A stretch of DNA of 39,361 nucleotides from Dactylosporangium sp. AC04546 (GTDB lineage Bacteria; Actinomycetota; Actinomycetes; Mycobacteriales; Micromonosporaceae). Location: assembly GCF_022095675.1 (NCBI RefSeq), contig NZ_JAHYSG010000111.1, forward strand, positions 1-39,361, given 5' to 3'. Below, piece by piece: positions 21,801-27,796 of the stretch (its first letter is position 1; each line of letters starts with the position of its first letter). The translations under genes and the position numbers were made by a program. The notes under the pieces are model-generated. The model was given only the letters and a program-made list of their open reading frames with translations. It did not search any database and was not told the origin of the DNA.

Positions 21801-24800
21801 GACCGACGACGGGACCCCGCTCCCCGCCGGGACCCGGGCCCGGGGCGTCCTCGTCGACGGCCGGGTCCTCACCCCGACCATGCTCGCCGAGCGCATCGCC
21901 GACCTCGGCGAGTTCATCGACCGCGATGTCGTCGTGCTCAACACGCCGGGCATCCCCGCCGGCTACGCGGCCGCCGTCGCCGAGGCGCTGACCTCGACCG
22001 CCGGCCGGACGGTCACCGTGGTCGTTCCGGGGCCCGGTTCGGCGGTACTGCAGACCCGCCCGACCGGCGCCGCCGCGGGTGGCGCGACCCTGGCGGTACG
22101 GCTGGACCGGCGGGGCGACCCGGTCGCCGCCACCGCCTGGCTCGCCGTCCGCGGCCTCGACGGCGCCGGCCGGCCGCTGAGCACCGTCCTCGACGCCGAC
22201 CTCGCCGCCGCGCTGACGTCCCTCGGCCTCACGAGCGCGACCGACCCGGCCAACAGCCGCCCACCCCGCGGCGGGCACCTGTGGCCCATCACGGCCGGGG
22301 CGAACCCGGCGACGCTGCAGCGCGGGGACCTGCTGGCGGCGCCCGATCCGGACGGCGGGCTGGCGTTGGTCGAGGAGGCGCTGGGCGACGCCGCCGCTGC
22401 GGCGTTCGGGCGGTCGGCGTCCGTCGAGGCGGTCGGCGCGCACACCTACCGCGTGCGCTGGCGGTCCGGGCGGCACCGGCGCGAGGTCGAGATCGTGCTC
22501 GCGGCGGGCGACCTGACCGGCCATCCGGACCCGGGCAGTGGCGTGCCGCGGTTCCGGTCCGAGCGGGACGGCGGTCGGTGGCGGGTCACGGCCAGCGAAC
22601 TCCTCCAGGACCCGGCTCCGGGCCTGGCACACGAGCTGCGCGAGATCGGCGCGCTGGTCGCCGGGGTGCATCGGTCCGAGGCGCACCGGCTGGGGCAGGC
22701 CGCCGAGCTGGACCTGCTCGCGGCCCGGCTCCTGGACGCCCACGGCGAGGCAAACCTGGCGACGCAGCCGGACGTGTGGCTGCTGTCGGTGTTCGACTTC
22801 GCCGGCCTGGCGGCCCAGCTGCGGCTCGACGACCCGGCGGAGGGAGCGGCGTGGCGGGCACGGGTCCGCGACCCGGCCCGGGTCGCCGCCGCCCTGGACC
22901 GGCTGCGCGGCGCCGCGCCCGCCGGGGACTGGCGCGACGCGGCCTGGCAGCAGGGGAGCCGGGTGGCGGCCGACCTCGGGCGGCCGGGGCAGGCGCCGTC
23001 GCGGGCCGAGGTGCTGGCCGCCTACGCGGACGGCATCGAGCAGGTCCGCCTCGCCGCCGGGCGCTACGTCCACCCGGGCCCGGTCTCGCACGGGGAGCAC
23101 ATCGTCGCGGCCGATCCGGTGCTCGCCGTGGCCGGTGCGGCGGTCGTCGTGGCGTACCTCCTCGGCCCGGACAACGCGGCGCTGCGCCTCGCCGTGCAGC
23201 ACGCCGGCGAGCTGTCGGCCGCGGGGTCGGTGGACGAGTTCGCCGCCCTGGTGGAGCTGATCGACGACGCGATGGCGTCCTGGCGGGCGGAGTCCGAGCG
23301 GGTCGCGGCCGTGCGGCTGGACCTGCGCGGCCGGGTCGGCCCGGCGCTCGACGAGGTGGCCGCGGCCGAGCGGCACCTGGCGGCCGCCGCCGGCCGGCAC
23401 AAGGTGCTGCTCCACGTCCAGCGGCAGCTGACCGAGGGCGGGCCGCGCGCCGGCGACGCGTCGCTGCGCCGGATGCTGGCGCCGTTCGGCGACGGCGACC
23501 TGGGCGGCGACCTGGGCTGGGCGGCGTTGCCGGAGCGGATCGAGGCCGCCGGGCGTGACCTCGCGGCCGCGGAGGCGCGCAGCGGCACGGCGGCGCGGCG
23601 GCTCGCCGCCCTGGCGACCGTGCTCGGCACCGACGCCGGCGAGCTGGCTGTCCGGTTGCCGGACCCGTCCACGGCCAGCCTGGCGCCGCCGCTGCTGCCG
23701 GTCGCCGCCCCCGACCTGCACGCGGCGCTGACGCCCGGGCACGCCCGCCCCGCCGTGCCGGACGGCGTCGAGCTGTCGAAGTCCGGCTGGCGCCAGCACT
23801 TCACCGCCGCGCACGCGCTGGAGCAGTACATCGTCGAGCTCGTGGCCGGCCCCGACGGTGCGGCGTTGCACGCGTTCACCGACCCCCGGGTGCTCGAGGT
23901 GTTCAACCCGCGCTACCACCCGGATGACCCGGCGACGTCGTGGAACTGCGAGGACATCGAGCTCGCCGTGCGCACGACCTGGTTCCGCCGGGCCCGGGTG
24001 GGCCGGCCGCGCAGCGCCGGGGTGAGCTCGGCGGGACCGGGCGTGGTGACCGACGCGAACAACGGGCCGCTGCAGGAGCTGGTCCCGATCTCGGTCAGCG
24101 GCGACGCGCGGTTCGCCACCGTCCGGGCCGGCTTCGAACGCCTGACCGCCGAGCTGTGGTCCCTGGGCCCCGGTGCCTACGCGGCGGTGCAGGTCACGGC
24201 GGCCAACGGGTCGTCACACGTGCTGCCGGCCTTCGTGACCGACGACCGCCGCGTCGTCTACTTCGACGCCCAGACGCGTCAGGCGTGGTTCGGGCAGCCC
24301 CCGGACGGCTTCCTGGCCGGCGCGGCCGGCCTGCACGTCCAGGTGCTCGACCGGCACGAGCAGCCCGTCCTGCTCGACGGCGTGCCGACCACCTGGCGCG
24401 GCGCCGGCGCGCCCATGGTCGACGCGGACGTGGTGCACCGGGCGGTGCCCGCGCTGCGCGACGCATGGGCGCAGGAGCTGCGCCGGCGCCACCTCGGCCG
24501 GGCCGAGACCCTCGAACGGGGGGTGGAGCAGCTCCGGGCAGAGGTGCGGCGGCAGCAGGCGGTCGGTGCCCGGCTGAGCGGTTGGGACGCCACGCCCGGC
24601 ACCGACCCGGACGAGCTCAACCGGGAAGGCCTCGACCTCGCCGGGGTCGTACAGCGGCTCGCCGAGCTGCGGGCGTGGATCCGCCGCGACCTGACCGCCG
24701 CCGCCGAGTACCGGGCACTCGCCGATCAGCTCGCGGCGGACGTTACCGACGCGGCACTGCCCGACAGCTTCTCGCTGCCGGACCCGGTCCCGGCCGGGGC

Positions 24801-26283
24801 CGCCGCCGTGCGGGCCGTCGTGCAGGACCTCGAGCTGGTGCGGTCCGCGGTCCGCGACGCCTTCCCCGGCGTCGAGGTTCGGCCGGTCGAGGGGCGGCCC
24901 GACGCGTTCGACGTCACCGTGCCCGGCGGGGCGTGGTGGTCGCTGTGGCGGCTGCGGGGCCCGTCCCGCCGGGTGACGGTCCGGTACCTCGTGGAGGTCG
25001 GCGACCTGGCCGGCGCGCTCGCCTCGACCCGCCTCGCCCCGACGGCCGGCGGCGCGCCCGTCATGGTGGTCACGTTCGACCGGTCGCACCCGCCGGAGGA
25101 TCGGGAGTGGTACCGCCGGCGGTGGCGCCACGAGGTGGTCGAGACCGTCACCAACGGCCTCGGCGGCGACGGGCACGCGCTGGCCCGCCTCGTGGAGCTC
25201 GACGAGGCGGCCGCGGCCCTGCGCCGCGCCCGGGACCGGCCTGAGCCGCCGGCGGTGTGGCACACGTTCCGCACGGCGGTGGACTTCGCCGCCCGGGTGC
25301 GGGAGCTCGCGGCCGCCGGCCACGGCATCGACTGGCTGGCCGAGCGCTCCGCCGATCCGGCGGCGCTCCACGCAGCGCACCGGCTGCTGGCCGGCGGGGC
25401 CGTCCGGGCCGGCCGGCCCGCGTGGCAGCAGGCGGTGTGGGCGGCGGCCGAGGCGTTCCGGGCGGTCCCCGACCGGGCCGCGGCCCACGGCCAGGGCCTG
25501 CGGCTGCTGCGCGAGCGGCTCGCGGACGAGCTGGGTGCGGACGGCCCGGCCGGGCTGGCCGCCGTCGCCGCCGCCGACCTGGCCGGTCAGGCCCCGAGCC
25601 CGGTCGAGGTCGTCGAGGCGGTGGACGGTGGCGAGGAGCCGGTGCTCGTGCCGGTCGGGCACCTGACCGGGTTCGGGGCGGTGCCGGGCGGCGACGGGCC
25701 GCGGTACCAGGTGCGGCGGGGCACCGACGTGGCCGGGCTCACCGGAGCGGAGTTCGCCGTCTGGGCGTCGGCGCACGGGGTGGCGGCCGACGTCGGGCGC
25801 CGGCGCTGGACCCGGTCGGCGACGGTGGCGGCGGCCCGCGCGCGCGGCGTCGCCGAGCCGGGGCAAGTCGTCGCGGCGCTGCTGGCCCGCGGGCTGCTGG
25901 TGGAGCTGGCGCCCGGTGCCGCGGCCGCTGCGGCGTTCGCCCGCGCGTACCGCGTCGACGCGTTGCTCACCGGCCTGGGCAACACCGCCGGCGACCCCGG
26001 CGGGTTCCGCATCGGGGCGGCCGGCCGCGCCCTCGTGACCGTCGGCCACCCGGTCTACGCCGTGTGGGCCCTCGCCGGCGGGTGCCCGAGCCTGTGGGAC
26101 GCGTGCGACCTCGCGGCGCGCGTCACGCCGCACGACGCGGCGGATCCGGGCGGGTTCCTGGCCGGGTTCCTGGCCGACCTGCACGGGCTGCTCAGCGTCA
26201 ACGCCGTGTGCGTCGACGTGGTCGACCCGGGCGACGCGCGGGTGCTGGACGCGATCGCCCGGTCCGGATCGGAGCCGGCGTGA
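9832..26283 (+). CDS. Giant 5,483-aa polymorphic toxin with papain-fold (Tox-PL-like) site
   Basis: The gene starts at ATG 9832, three bases after eccB. Residues 1-330 form a helical, partly hydrophobic domain (EGFESIFPQWLRNG, FPDGDEDRMRDA) like the WXG100-like N-terminus of CpnT-type T7SS toxins. Residues ~425-610 are an acidic PEAGPVA/DVDA linker, ~760-850 look coiled-coil, and 1135-1194 are ten PGTDSE-like repeats. Residues ~2480-3920 hold several beta-rich stretches with Gly/Ser-rich loops. The site at 4706-4812 has Cys4706 (WNCED), His4796 (SSHVLPAF) and Asp4812 (YFDAQT), matching Tox-PL/papain-fold toxin 1, known as glutamine deamidases or proteases of host proteins. HExxE motifs occur at 1515, 4267 and 5100. 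The last ~190 residues resemble the next gene's product. I infer a T7SS-exported toxin; most of the middle is unrecognised. Confidence 0.85.
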   Translation: MVNVPDDILEGFESIFPQWLRNGITLTLAGMSFPDGDEDRMRDATTRFIAWDGVRDLVEELEAAAQGVGHSMHGGTGMMAPYLVRTLYTDSDSPVQAVNDLLIDMANGMQDYAFEVARTKYEALLEIASLVVAVIAQLAVSFFTAGLTAASAGVSLVAFRTAMQRVVGQHITRVLVITTRMLVASTRVVSSGARLAGSMRGLLAVSMVLEGVQEALQAWGAWFAARASGLAPIRVDDLRRQIVDGDTSGARSKGFSADVVVYDFLGGFVAPVGMRGAGALLRARPVAWLLGHLPAERFWRKSFAAGVHEFGGEVAGQGFVGLATGQGFFSSFADDPWTILGSFTSGVSEHLGRSGAERVADPVGGRAGDLSAGGLRRFTLGALRGDLDAQGLADLIDAENRIILPSDLVTDPSSGPDTAGDTDTLTDRESAPEAGPVADPEADSEAGPVAEPEAGPVAGPEAGPVADPEAAVSRPPESGTPVPETAAPAPAPGTKAAPAPETAEPGSASGPAPDVDAEPDADATPDHNEAADAAPGTDATPDNGESIDIDVTSEADAAPDVDEAADVDAAPETDAAPDVDATADVDASADVDTVPDVDAAPDAAADPVTARKERLLDALSAEVERLRSEETGRVFGGPLVKDVTEVESPDGVRRLQITLAGGRQILVDVTTGPTDPGAAATLDPTPELSGGPRRADLRATFRLTLSEDLTPEQVARALGPALAMAAATAERRHFGRSARRSGIYGAGRQAVLVRLAEAVQRLEEARHAAERTARRLALARVMAEYAARLAARGETDARLGDGDPRRALEEAEAAAQEAAERLARTEAELAALAPAVARLLGYTGSEGRTPSRAEELVLRTWLVWGGASERFAGVVAGVATTGVVPETRVPAAGPELDGGGRVEVVEPGLRLSRGAIADAVLADPDAFGAWAAALADALGTEVTWEAEGGLRRLTIGGLRFVVTSDPQAGAAARVTLDFDGGDQVVVLGQGSTTTHILAALAGAVARTAALIEHVAAAGPEAPLAETVAAAAAAQRRRFTPLSLLAPVAGPSWDDAALLAQLAVLAAARLTPTTAPSADLDGDLETLLHDAGIMPGQQEFAARRALLLQALPAAARAMVERALALSDDRRTTDQIPGTDSEPGTDSEPGTDSEPGTDSEPGTDSEPGTDSEPGTDSEPGTDSEPGTDSEPGADSEPDSDDDSDSEPGKDDAAPAPRRWWRRDRLAPQNEPAPQNEPPARDEPARPELREVGAAPGTLGAGPDASPARETERLGEALLGGVLLDRQAGAPASVAGWSRDPGDQGLRYRGRPVLIVGGEPGTAPHAQFDPASGGWVLALPPDPAPDAVARHLATALDQLRELPAVPAEPDADEEPPVLPTTAVGRRTGDMPGPVHALATEGTPSAVMGTPDREDTLRRVLDHLDGARPRRARGELAADVEVVEVEQDPDGHLSRLHLRIGGDGGFDAVVVAGELPVTSPGDPAGAGRQQFATTERLPGGAIRIVLDSRTRDPIWYLRHEVAETLVRRSPVLRSRLADAGLGAHEAGLLAEVDEALTADVDALGPAGRAELYTDVSRRMAAVQAAAGARANRLPALLDTVFPGLRDAVLALAERVAAEGPAPPPPSSIVLALRPPGQGPSLLHAALRRRADTGAADSLVSDLRVPEGLRFDRDGRAYLRVVAERWGGPPLTVDVYVGGEARTTRRADGTLEVVLPDPADPADPAAAAGFGLLDALTAAIWAADAAETRGRLRRWLGERGTADLLTPGPAPTVRGIRPGDADLARIGALQSAVKSVVAARDRAAFAAAVRRVQEARRALGLAVDGPHWQRDAARRRWRLVDDVVDVRRLPAAERVLFDALRADTTAASPWQRQLVLADLVTALDTWDGDRADPVARADLAVLVDAVGPDTLDADLHGLADPGLVHDAVDVAGTADRRAALLSAATGPVADAVLGVVAGVLLPLLPGAFRGVEPAAGGLRLHTTAGMAVPVVVETADGDGRVALGPQDVVFDALTTPYGGRVIQDGRDARFRVVVPAGLPRGAQVRTVLALLDALAAHLDALAGDGEPAAPLTPAQAEQAAELRVQIQRVLDDPAAGARRRAFELFEVLGLRRGVDGAERRRAAIWPGGAQADPTAEFADQVDRADDLPPEARRELRAAREALAAAPDETVRIATARAEELLDELAAELGALGVPPARIFPFDARDSVNPEWAELARVLTADPPTDAAGRRLTAALLAFALERAGEAVSGDVRLHDGRALAEVFAFARGFVGALPPGRAPLTGQHRLTPEVVAGLDAALEGVRAAAEAGVADEAGGRLAAALDRHDLAVRTAAAAQAALAGPVRRLPYGFVDGDQRGWTIWGALVGLAGVRLGADDDAAVAEELAARMPALPGRYGADPAEVAYVRRQVRAALLALIERHGNREFGRRLAAGVTVRVTARDGSTLRVRLKVDVGAVSTAVHLPDFEPDSTADERGTPPGQVEAFPSDLLMFMTRAEYTRLVHGVAASVPFDTVRYLFASGVRLYLAYRGIELGAVLPVRYAGVGTDVRFSRSRIGERLAGDVTATQTMLQLGGGQTYFRFPAATLDVSVTGDGSERLVTPMPVVARFATESTPAPADVGTPEELFSWGTDPPRDADLRPVWGLVAPMGTESVGGLETLVEQVLQQFPDAGADFEDRVRHALSEWNVHLQEHRLLREGLFMLDTPLGDPDGPHAGLRVRFAADRIERVGRIPAATMKEEHRISSIIRRTLGAGREVLAGVFPRLASTEVDAPVLDRAAEGTAQLAGSRRAGREQGTYEAVGHGSWRNMSFGKQDVIVLRVSGRLLVDLLTDIPALQGRQVSSAGTVILHVPENELARLEHLLTQVEQGKRPRPRLPDPPADHVERLAPASIVAGQHLSLAALDLLGGPEQFLDEIMAGFAGLRAEHDWLAALDGFDDRTRLLLMTRFRAVFGAQNMRSFQGDWFGKGARLDDSVRVDVPGGRIRYRVRLTARRAGRPFVDTIPEGTTAVLPVSYSATGNHLRGSSGVEGGGGVRAAGEVLAPDDPARRIAGSGNAGAARVSTPDSRVYTTVVGIHATDYAGELARVWGRLTWHLEVSATFEPDPVVAGLRDDLDPGLRPPEPPPTAKRRLRPIPGMYRAALPAALAPPADDAGRAAAAAAARRAAAAPEIAESRVQPADHLEPYELPVESLPFDDLGDPDHLRFTDIPAGVDVAGLEATVRRMLAGHGVAPAAIDQAAAYLRQDHVIAQLQRDSIAPIEFDVSPPEGHDGPHARVRIVLSLHGLAATGPAVVTKPMIIEGVLSEIAATDAVRRERSGSSTLGWAGARFARFALAPLERVRGRQRSTTRARTAMVEALHGMWDILPETPFVPMTGDLVYSITVQSYERPNAWLGAAEPGPVAATPEISTRHVRLRDGITLLRPDLSEHTRPDEVPERLLPQDFPPLQATLHAEFDPAAYDAERRNPVQQALRRLIEEVAPDLLRPEWVERAGPDPAVDPRRRRAEIAGLPLELLRLTHAGAFQGGALVNLLGAGVQLTIGGHVVTVRARRGPQPYTWHRSILGKQTYGRFTLGRDRRERGVTGATGVDRGASGGVDTDALGGRAGFAATGTHRVTRLARAARARTLAPRTTFDGRPAGERVEVYRGAVDVELTVDGHRRTVRLTEQVMFPSAALATGVAPPSAYVEPGHSSPRTRRVTDVPLPIGPADLTERRVLPVLAPRALGEVYDRLMADLAEADPGGADPAGIVAGQLRSVLSPQILLIYLYRMLDRGGFPLPFTVRPRGLSGTRRSGLTVRASFLNGTVVGDTAAQVRSETNTQETSLDEAGSSRVASAVARLTGDWGLEDDMPEDTGWHAGAKGAFTASRGDTRTSLNQERILRGYIRLRDVGLTLLSTDVALTFTLRLGRRTVERTYLVRNGMTLMLDPAAVLTLYHHFTPRDGQVLPDGVPLLGGRFFPDPTDPGDPVAAYQAAAALPRFDGAVTVVGRWADRPATAGDVTDDGTPLPAGTRARGVLVDGRVLTPTMLAERIADLGEFIDRDVVVLNTPGIPAGYAAAVAEALTSTAGRTVTVVVPGPGSAVLQTRPTGAAAGGATLAVRLDRRGDPVAATAWLAVRGLDGAGRPLSTVLDADLAAALTSLGLTSATDPANSRPPRGGHLWPITAGANPATLQRGDLLAAPDPDGGLALVEEALGDAAAAAFGRSASVEAVGAHTYRVRWRSGRHRREVEIVLAAGDLTGHPDPGSGVPRFRSERDGGRWRVTASELLQDPAPGLAHELREIGALVAGVHRSEAHRLGQAAELDLLAARLLDAHGEANLATQPDVWLLSVFDFAGLAAQLRLDDPAEGAAWRARVRDPARVAAALDRLRGAAPAGDWRDAAWQQGSRVAADLGRPGQAPSRAEVLAAYADGIEQVRLAAGRYVHPGPVSHGEHIVAADPVLAVAGAAVVVAYLLGPDNAALRLAVQHAGELSAAGSVDEFAALVELIDDAMASWRAESERVAAVRLDLRGRVGPALDEVAAAERHLAAAAGRHKVLLHVQRQLTEGGPRAGDASLRRMLAPFGDGDLGGDLGWAALPERIEAAGRDLAAAEARSGTAARRLAALATVLGTDAGELAVRLPDPSTASLAPPLLPVAAPDLHAALTPGHARPAVPDGVELSKSGWRQHFTAAHALEQYIVELVAGPDGAALHAFTDPRVLEVFNPRYHPDDPATSWNCEDIELAVRTTWFRRARVGRPRSAGVSSAGPGVVTDANNGPLQELVPISVSGDARFATVRAGFERLTAELWSLGPGAYAAVQVTAANGSSHVLPAFVTDDRRVVYFDAQTRQAWFGQPPDGFLAGAAGLHVQVLDRHEQPVLLDGVPTTWRGAGAPMVDADVVHRAVPALRDAWAQELRRRHLGRAETLERGVEQLRAEVRRQQAVGARLSGWDATPGTDPDELNREGLDLAGVVQRLAELRAWIRRDLTAAAEYRALADQLAADVTDAALPDSFSLPDPVPAGAAAVRAVVQDLELVRSAVRDAFPGVEVRPVEGRPDAFDVTVPGGAWWSLWRLRGPSRRVTVRYLVEVGDLAGALASTRLAPTAGGAPVMVVTFDRSHPPEDREWYRRRWRHEVVETVTNGLGGDGHALARLVELDEAAAALRRARDRPEPPAVWHTFRTAVDFAARVRELAAAGHGIDWLAERSADPAALHAAHRLLAGGAVRAGRPAWQQAVWAAAEAFRAVPDRAAAHGQGLRLLRERLADELGADGPAGLAAVAAADLAGQAPSPVEVVEAVDGGEEPVLVPVGHLTGFGAVPGGDGPRYQVRRGTDVAGLTGAEFAVWASAHGVAADVGRRRWTRSATVAAARARGVAEPGQVVAALLARGLLVELAPGAAAAAAFARAYRVDALLTGLGNTAGDPGGFRIGAAGRALVTVGHPVYAVWALAGGCPSLWDACDLAARVTPHDAADPGGFLAGFLADLHGLLSVNAVCVDVVDPGDARVLDAIARSGSEPA
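11120..11655 (+). repeat. Acidic PEAGPVA / DVDA repeat linker in the giant gene
   Basis: Residues ~430-608 of the giant protein are low complexity: first PEAGPVA-type heptads, then Ala/Pro/Glu-rich sequence, then Asp-Val-Asp-Ala units. The DNA repeats are imperfect. It separates the N-terminal helical domain from the rest and is probably a disordered spacer. Confidence 0.8.
13234..13413 (+). repeat. Ten 18-bp tandem repeats encoding PGTDSE
   Basis: Ten adjacent 18-bp units (CCSGGCACCGACAGCGAG) run without interruption. Nine encode PGTDSE and the tenth PGADSE, and an Asp/Ser-rich run follows. Units differ almost only at one base of the Pro codon, so expansion looks recent. They form an acidic linker at residues 1135-1194. 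Confidence 0.95.
23905..24285 (+). other. Papain-fold (Tox-PL-like) catalytic domain within the giant protein
   Basis: The core spans residues ~4692-4818. The nucleophile is Cys4706 in a WNCEDIELAV helix start, the base His4796 begins a strand (SHVLPAFV), and Asp4812 follows in VVYFDAQTR. The 16-residue His-Asp spacing is close to that of the Pasteurella toxin-like deamidase fold. The Cys-helix, His-strand, Asp-strand order is the family hallmark. Substrate cannot be read from sequence. Confidence 0.75.
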
Positions 26284-26939
26284 GCGACCCGGACCGCGCG
26301 GCCCTGCTCTTCCCGGTCGGCCAGCCGCTCGGCGAGCTCCACGCGCGCCCGGGCGGCGGGCCGTCCTGCCACCGGCTGCGCATCGGGCGGCGCCCGGTGC
26401 ACCTGACCGACCCGGCCGAGGCCCTCCTGTGGCAACTCGCGCACGGCGGGGTGCCCGGGGGCGCGCCCTGCACCGCCGGTGCCGTCCTCGACCGGGCCGC
26501 CGCGCTCGGCGTCGCCGGGGCCGCCGACGTACTGCGGACGATGCTGCGCTCCGGCACCCTGGCGGCGGTGCGGCTGGAGCCGGCCGAGGCGGCCGCGTTC
26601 GCCAGGCGGCTGCGGATGTGCCCCATGCTGCTCGGCTTCGGCCCGCTGCCCTCCGGCGGCGTCGCGGTGGGCCTGGCCGGGGGCGTCCTCGCGGAGCTGC
26701 CGGCGCCGATCCACGAGCTCTGGCGGTGGGCCGGGATCGCCGGGTCCATCTGGGAGGTCTGCGCCGCCCTGGGCCTCGCGCTGCCGGCGGGGGCGGCCCG
26801 GCCGCCGACCGAGTCGCTCGTCCTCGCGCTGCTCGGCGACCTGCACCCGATGCTCACGGCCGGCGCCGTGTACCTCGACGCCGCGCTCACGATGGAGACG
26901 CATACAACAACGAACACCCAACAGTCTCTGCTATCGTGA
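26280..26939 (+). CDS. 219-aa stand-alone paralogue of the giant toxin's C-terminus
   Basis: The GTG start at 26280 overlaps the TGA of the giant gene (GTGA), so translation is probably coupled. I recognise no named family. The protein can be aligned by eye with giant residues ~5270-5464: LFPVG versus LVPVG, EAAAFARRLRMCPMLLGFG versus AAAAFARAYRVDALLTGLG, HELWRWAG versus YAVWALAG, and LLGDLHPMLTAGAVYLD versus FLADLHGLLSVNAVCVD. It looks like an alpha/beta or winged-helix-like fold without membrane segments. Possible roles are chaperone, export adaptor or immunity factor. The last 15 residues (METHTTTNTQQSLLS) are encoded in the AT-richer start region of the next operon and may be a recent extension. 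Confidence 0.8.
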   Translation: MSDPDRAALLFPVGQPLGELHARPGGGPSCHRLRIGRRPVHLTDPAEALLWQLAHGGVPGGAPCTAGAVLDRAAALGVAGAADVLRTMLRSGTLAAVRLEPAEAAAFARRLRMCPMLLGFGPLPSGGVAVGLAGGVLAELPAPIHELWRWAGIAGSIWEVCAALGLALPAGAARPPTESLVLALLGDLHPMLTAGAVYLDAALTMETHTTTNTQQSLLS

Positions 26940-26972
26940 TGCGGTACCACCGGCACAGGAGAGGCGGGCGTC
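26898..26972 (+). promoter_or_regulatory. Promoter region of the YbaB operon
   Basis: AT-richer DNA overlaps the 3' end of the 219-aa gene. CATACAACAAC (26901-26911) is the reverse complement of the TTGTATG-type element at other T7SS promoters. TATCGT (26932-26937) is a possible -10. GGAGAGG (26958-26964) is a strong ribosome binding site eight bases before the ATG at 26973. Confidence 0.5.
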
Positions 26973-27395
26973 ATGCCAGCACCACCCGATCCGGCCGGCC
27001 CGCAGCCGACACCCGCGGACTTCCAGGCCCTCGTCGACGGCCTGCAGCGCGACGTCGAGCGGCTCATGACCGGCCTGCCCGAGCTGCGGCGACGGGCCGA
27101 GGAGCTGCGGGTCACCCACACCTCCGACGACGGCCTGGTCACCGTGACGGTCGACCAGCGGGCACAGCTCGTCGACGTCGTGTTCGACCCGCGCATCTAC
27201 CGCGCGCCCGACAGCCGCGGCCTGGCCCAGGCGCTGCTCGGCGCCGTCTGGGCGGCCACCGCCGAGGCGACCCGGCAGGTCGAGGACATCCTCACGGAGT
27301 ACCTCCCGAGCGGTGTGAAGGTCCGGGAGCTGCTGGAGGAGGACATCGCGGCGGCCCTCGAGCGACCGGTCCGCAGGGTGCGGGGGGCCCGCTGA
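26973..27395 (+). CDS. YbaB/EbfC-family nucleoid-associated DNA-binding protein
   Basis: At 140 aa it has the family's layout: a long N-terminal helix (residues ~15-45), a central three-strand sheet (DGLVTVTVDQRAQLVDVVFD), and a C-terminal helix. Family members are dimeric nucleoid proteins that bind DNA with little sequence preference. In actinobacteria, copies commonly sit beside ESX-like genes. The ATG has a strong GGAGAGG site. The stop codon overlaps the next start (TGATG). A role in local regulation of the T7SS locus is inference. Confidence 0.85.
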   Translation: MPAPPDPAGPQPTPADFQALVDGLQRDVERLMTGLPELRRRAEELRVTHTSDDGLVTVTVDQRAQLVDVVFDPRIYRAPDSRGLAQALLGAVWAATAEATRQVEDILTEYLPSGVKVRELLEEDIAAALERPVRRVRGAR

Positions 27396-27796
27396 TGGGC
27401 GACCTGGAACGGATCGGCATCGAGGACCCGGCCGCGCTCATGGCCGCGACCTCGCGCCTGCTCACCCTCGACGACGGGCTCCGGCCCCGGCTCACCGAGC
27501 TGTACGGTCACGTGGCGGACTACATCGCCGCGGCCGGCAGCGGCACGCAGGCGTCGGAGGCGACGAGCCGGCTGCAGCACATGTACGACTCGCTGGGCCG
27601 GATTCTGCAGGGCCTGTCGGTGCCGATGGAGCAGATCGTGCAGGCGATCAACGAGACCGGGATCGGCGTCGAGCGGGCGGGGGAGCACGGTGCCGACGCG
27701 ATCGAGGCGATCGACGTCGACCTGTCCGGACTGCGGGCCGACGTCTCGGCCGTGACGCATCCCGCCGGCCCGTCGCACGGTGGCGGGCGGCATTGA
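27395..27796 (+). CDS. Small helical ESX-like protein (133 aa)
   Basis: The start ATG overlaps the stop of the YbaB-type gene. The protein is almost all helix up to residue ~115, then a short Pro/Gly/His tail ending GGGRH. Length, helical hairpin pattern and locus suggest a WXG100/EspC-like protein, but no WxG motif is present and the family call is tentative. Its stop overlaps the TTG start of the zinc-ribbon gene, so the three genes form one coupled operon. Confidence 0.7.
   Translation: MGDLERIGIEDPAALMAATSRLLTLDDGLRPRLTELYGHVADYIAAAGSGTQASEATSRLQHMYDSLGRILQGLSVPMEQIVQAINETGIGVERAGEHGADAIEAIDVDLSGLRADVSAVTHPAGPSHGGGRH

Noticed and set aside
27395..27796. Confident WXG100 assignment for the 133-aa protein
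   Set aside because: It is helical and well placed but has no WxG turn or YxxxD/E motif, so only an ESX-like description is supported.
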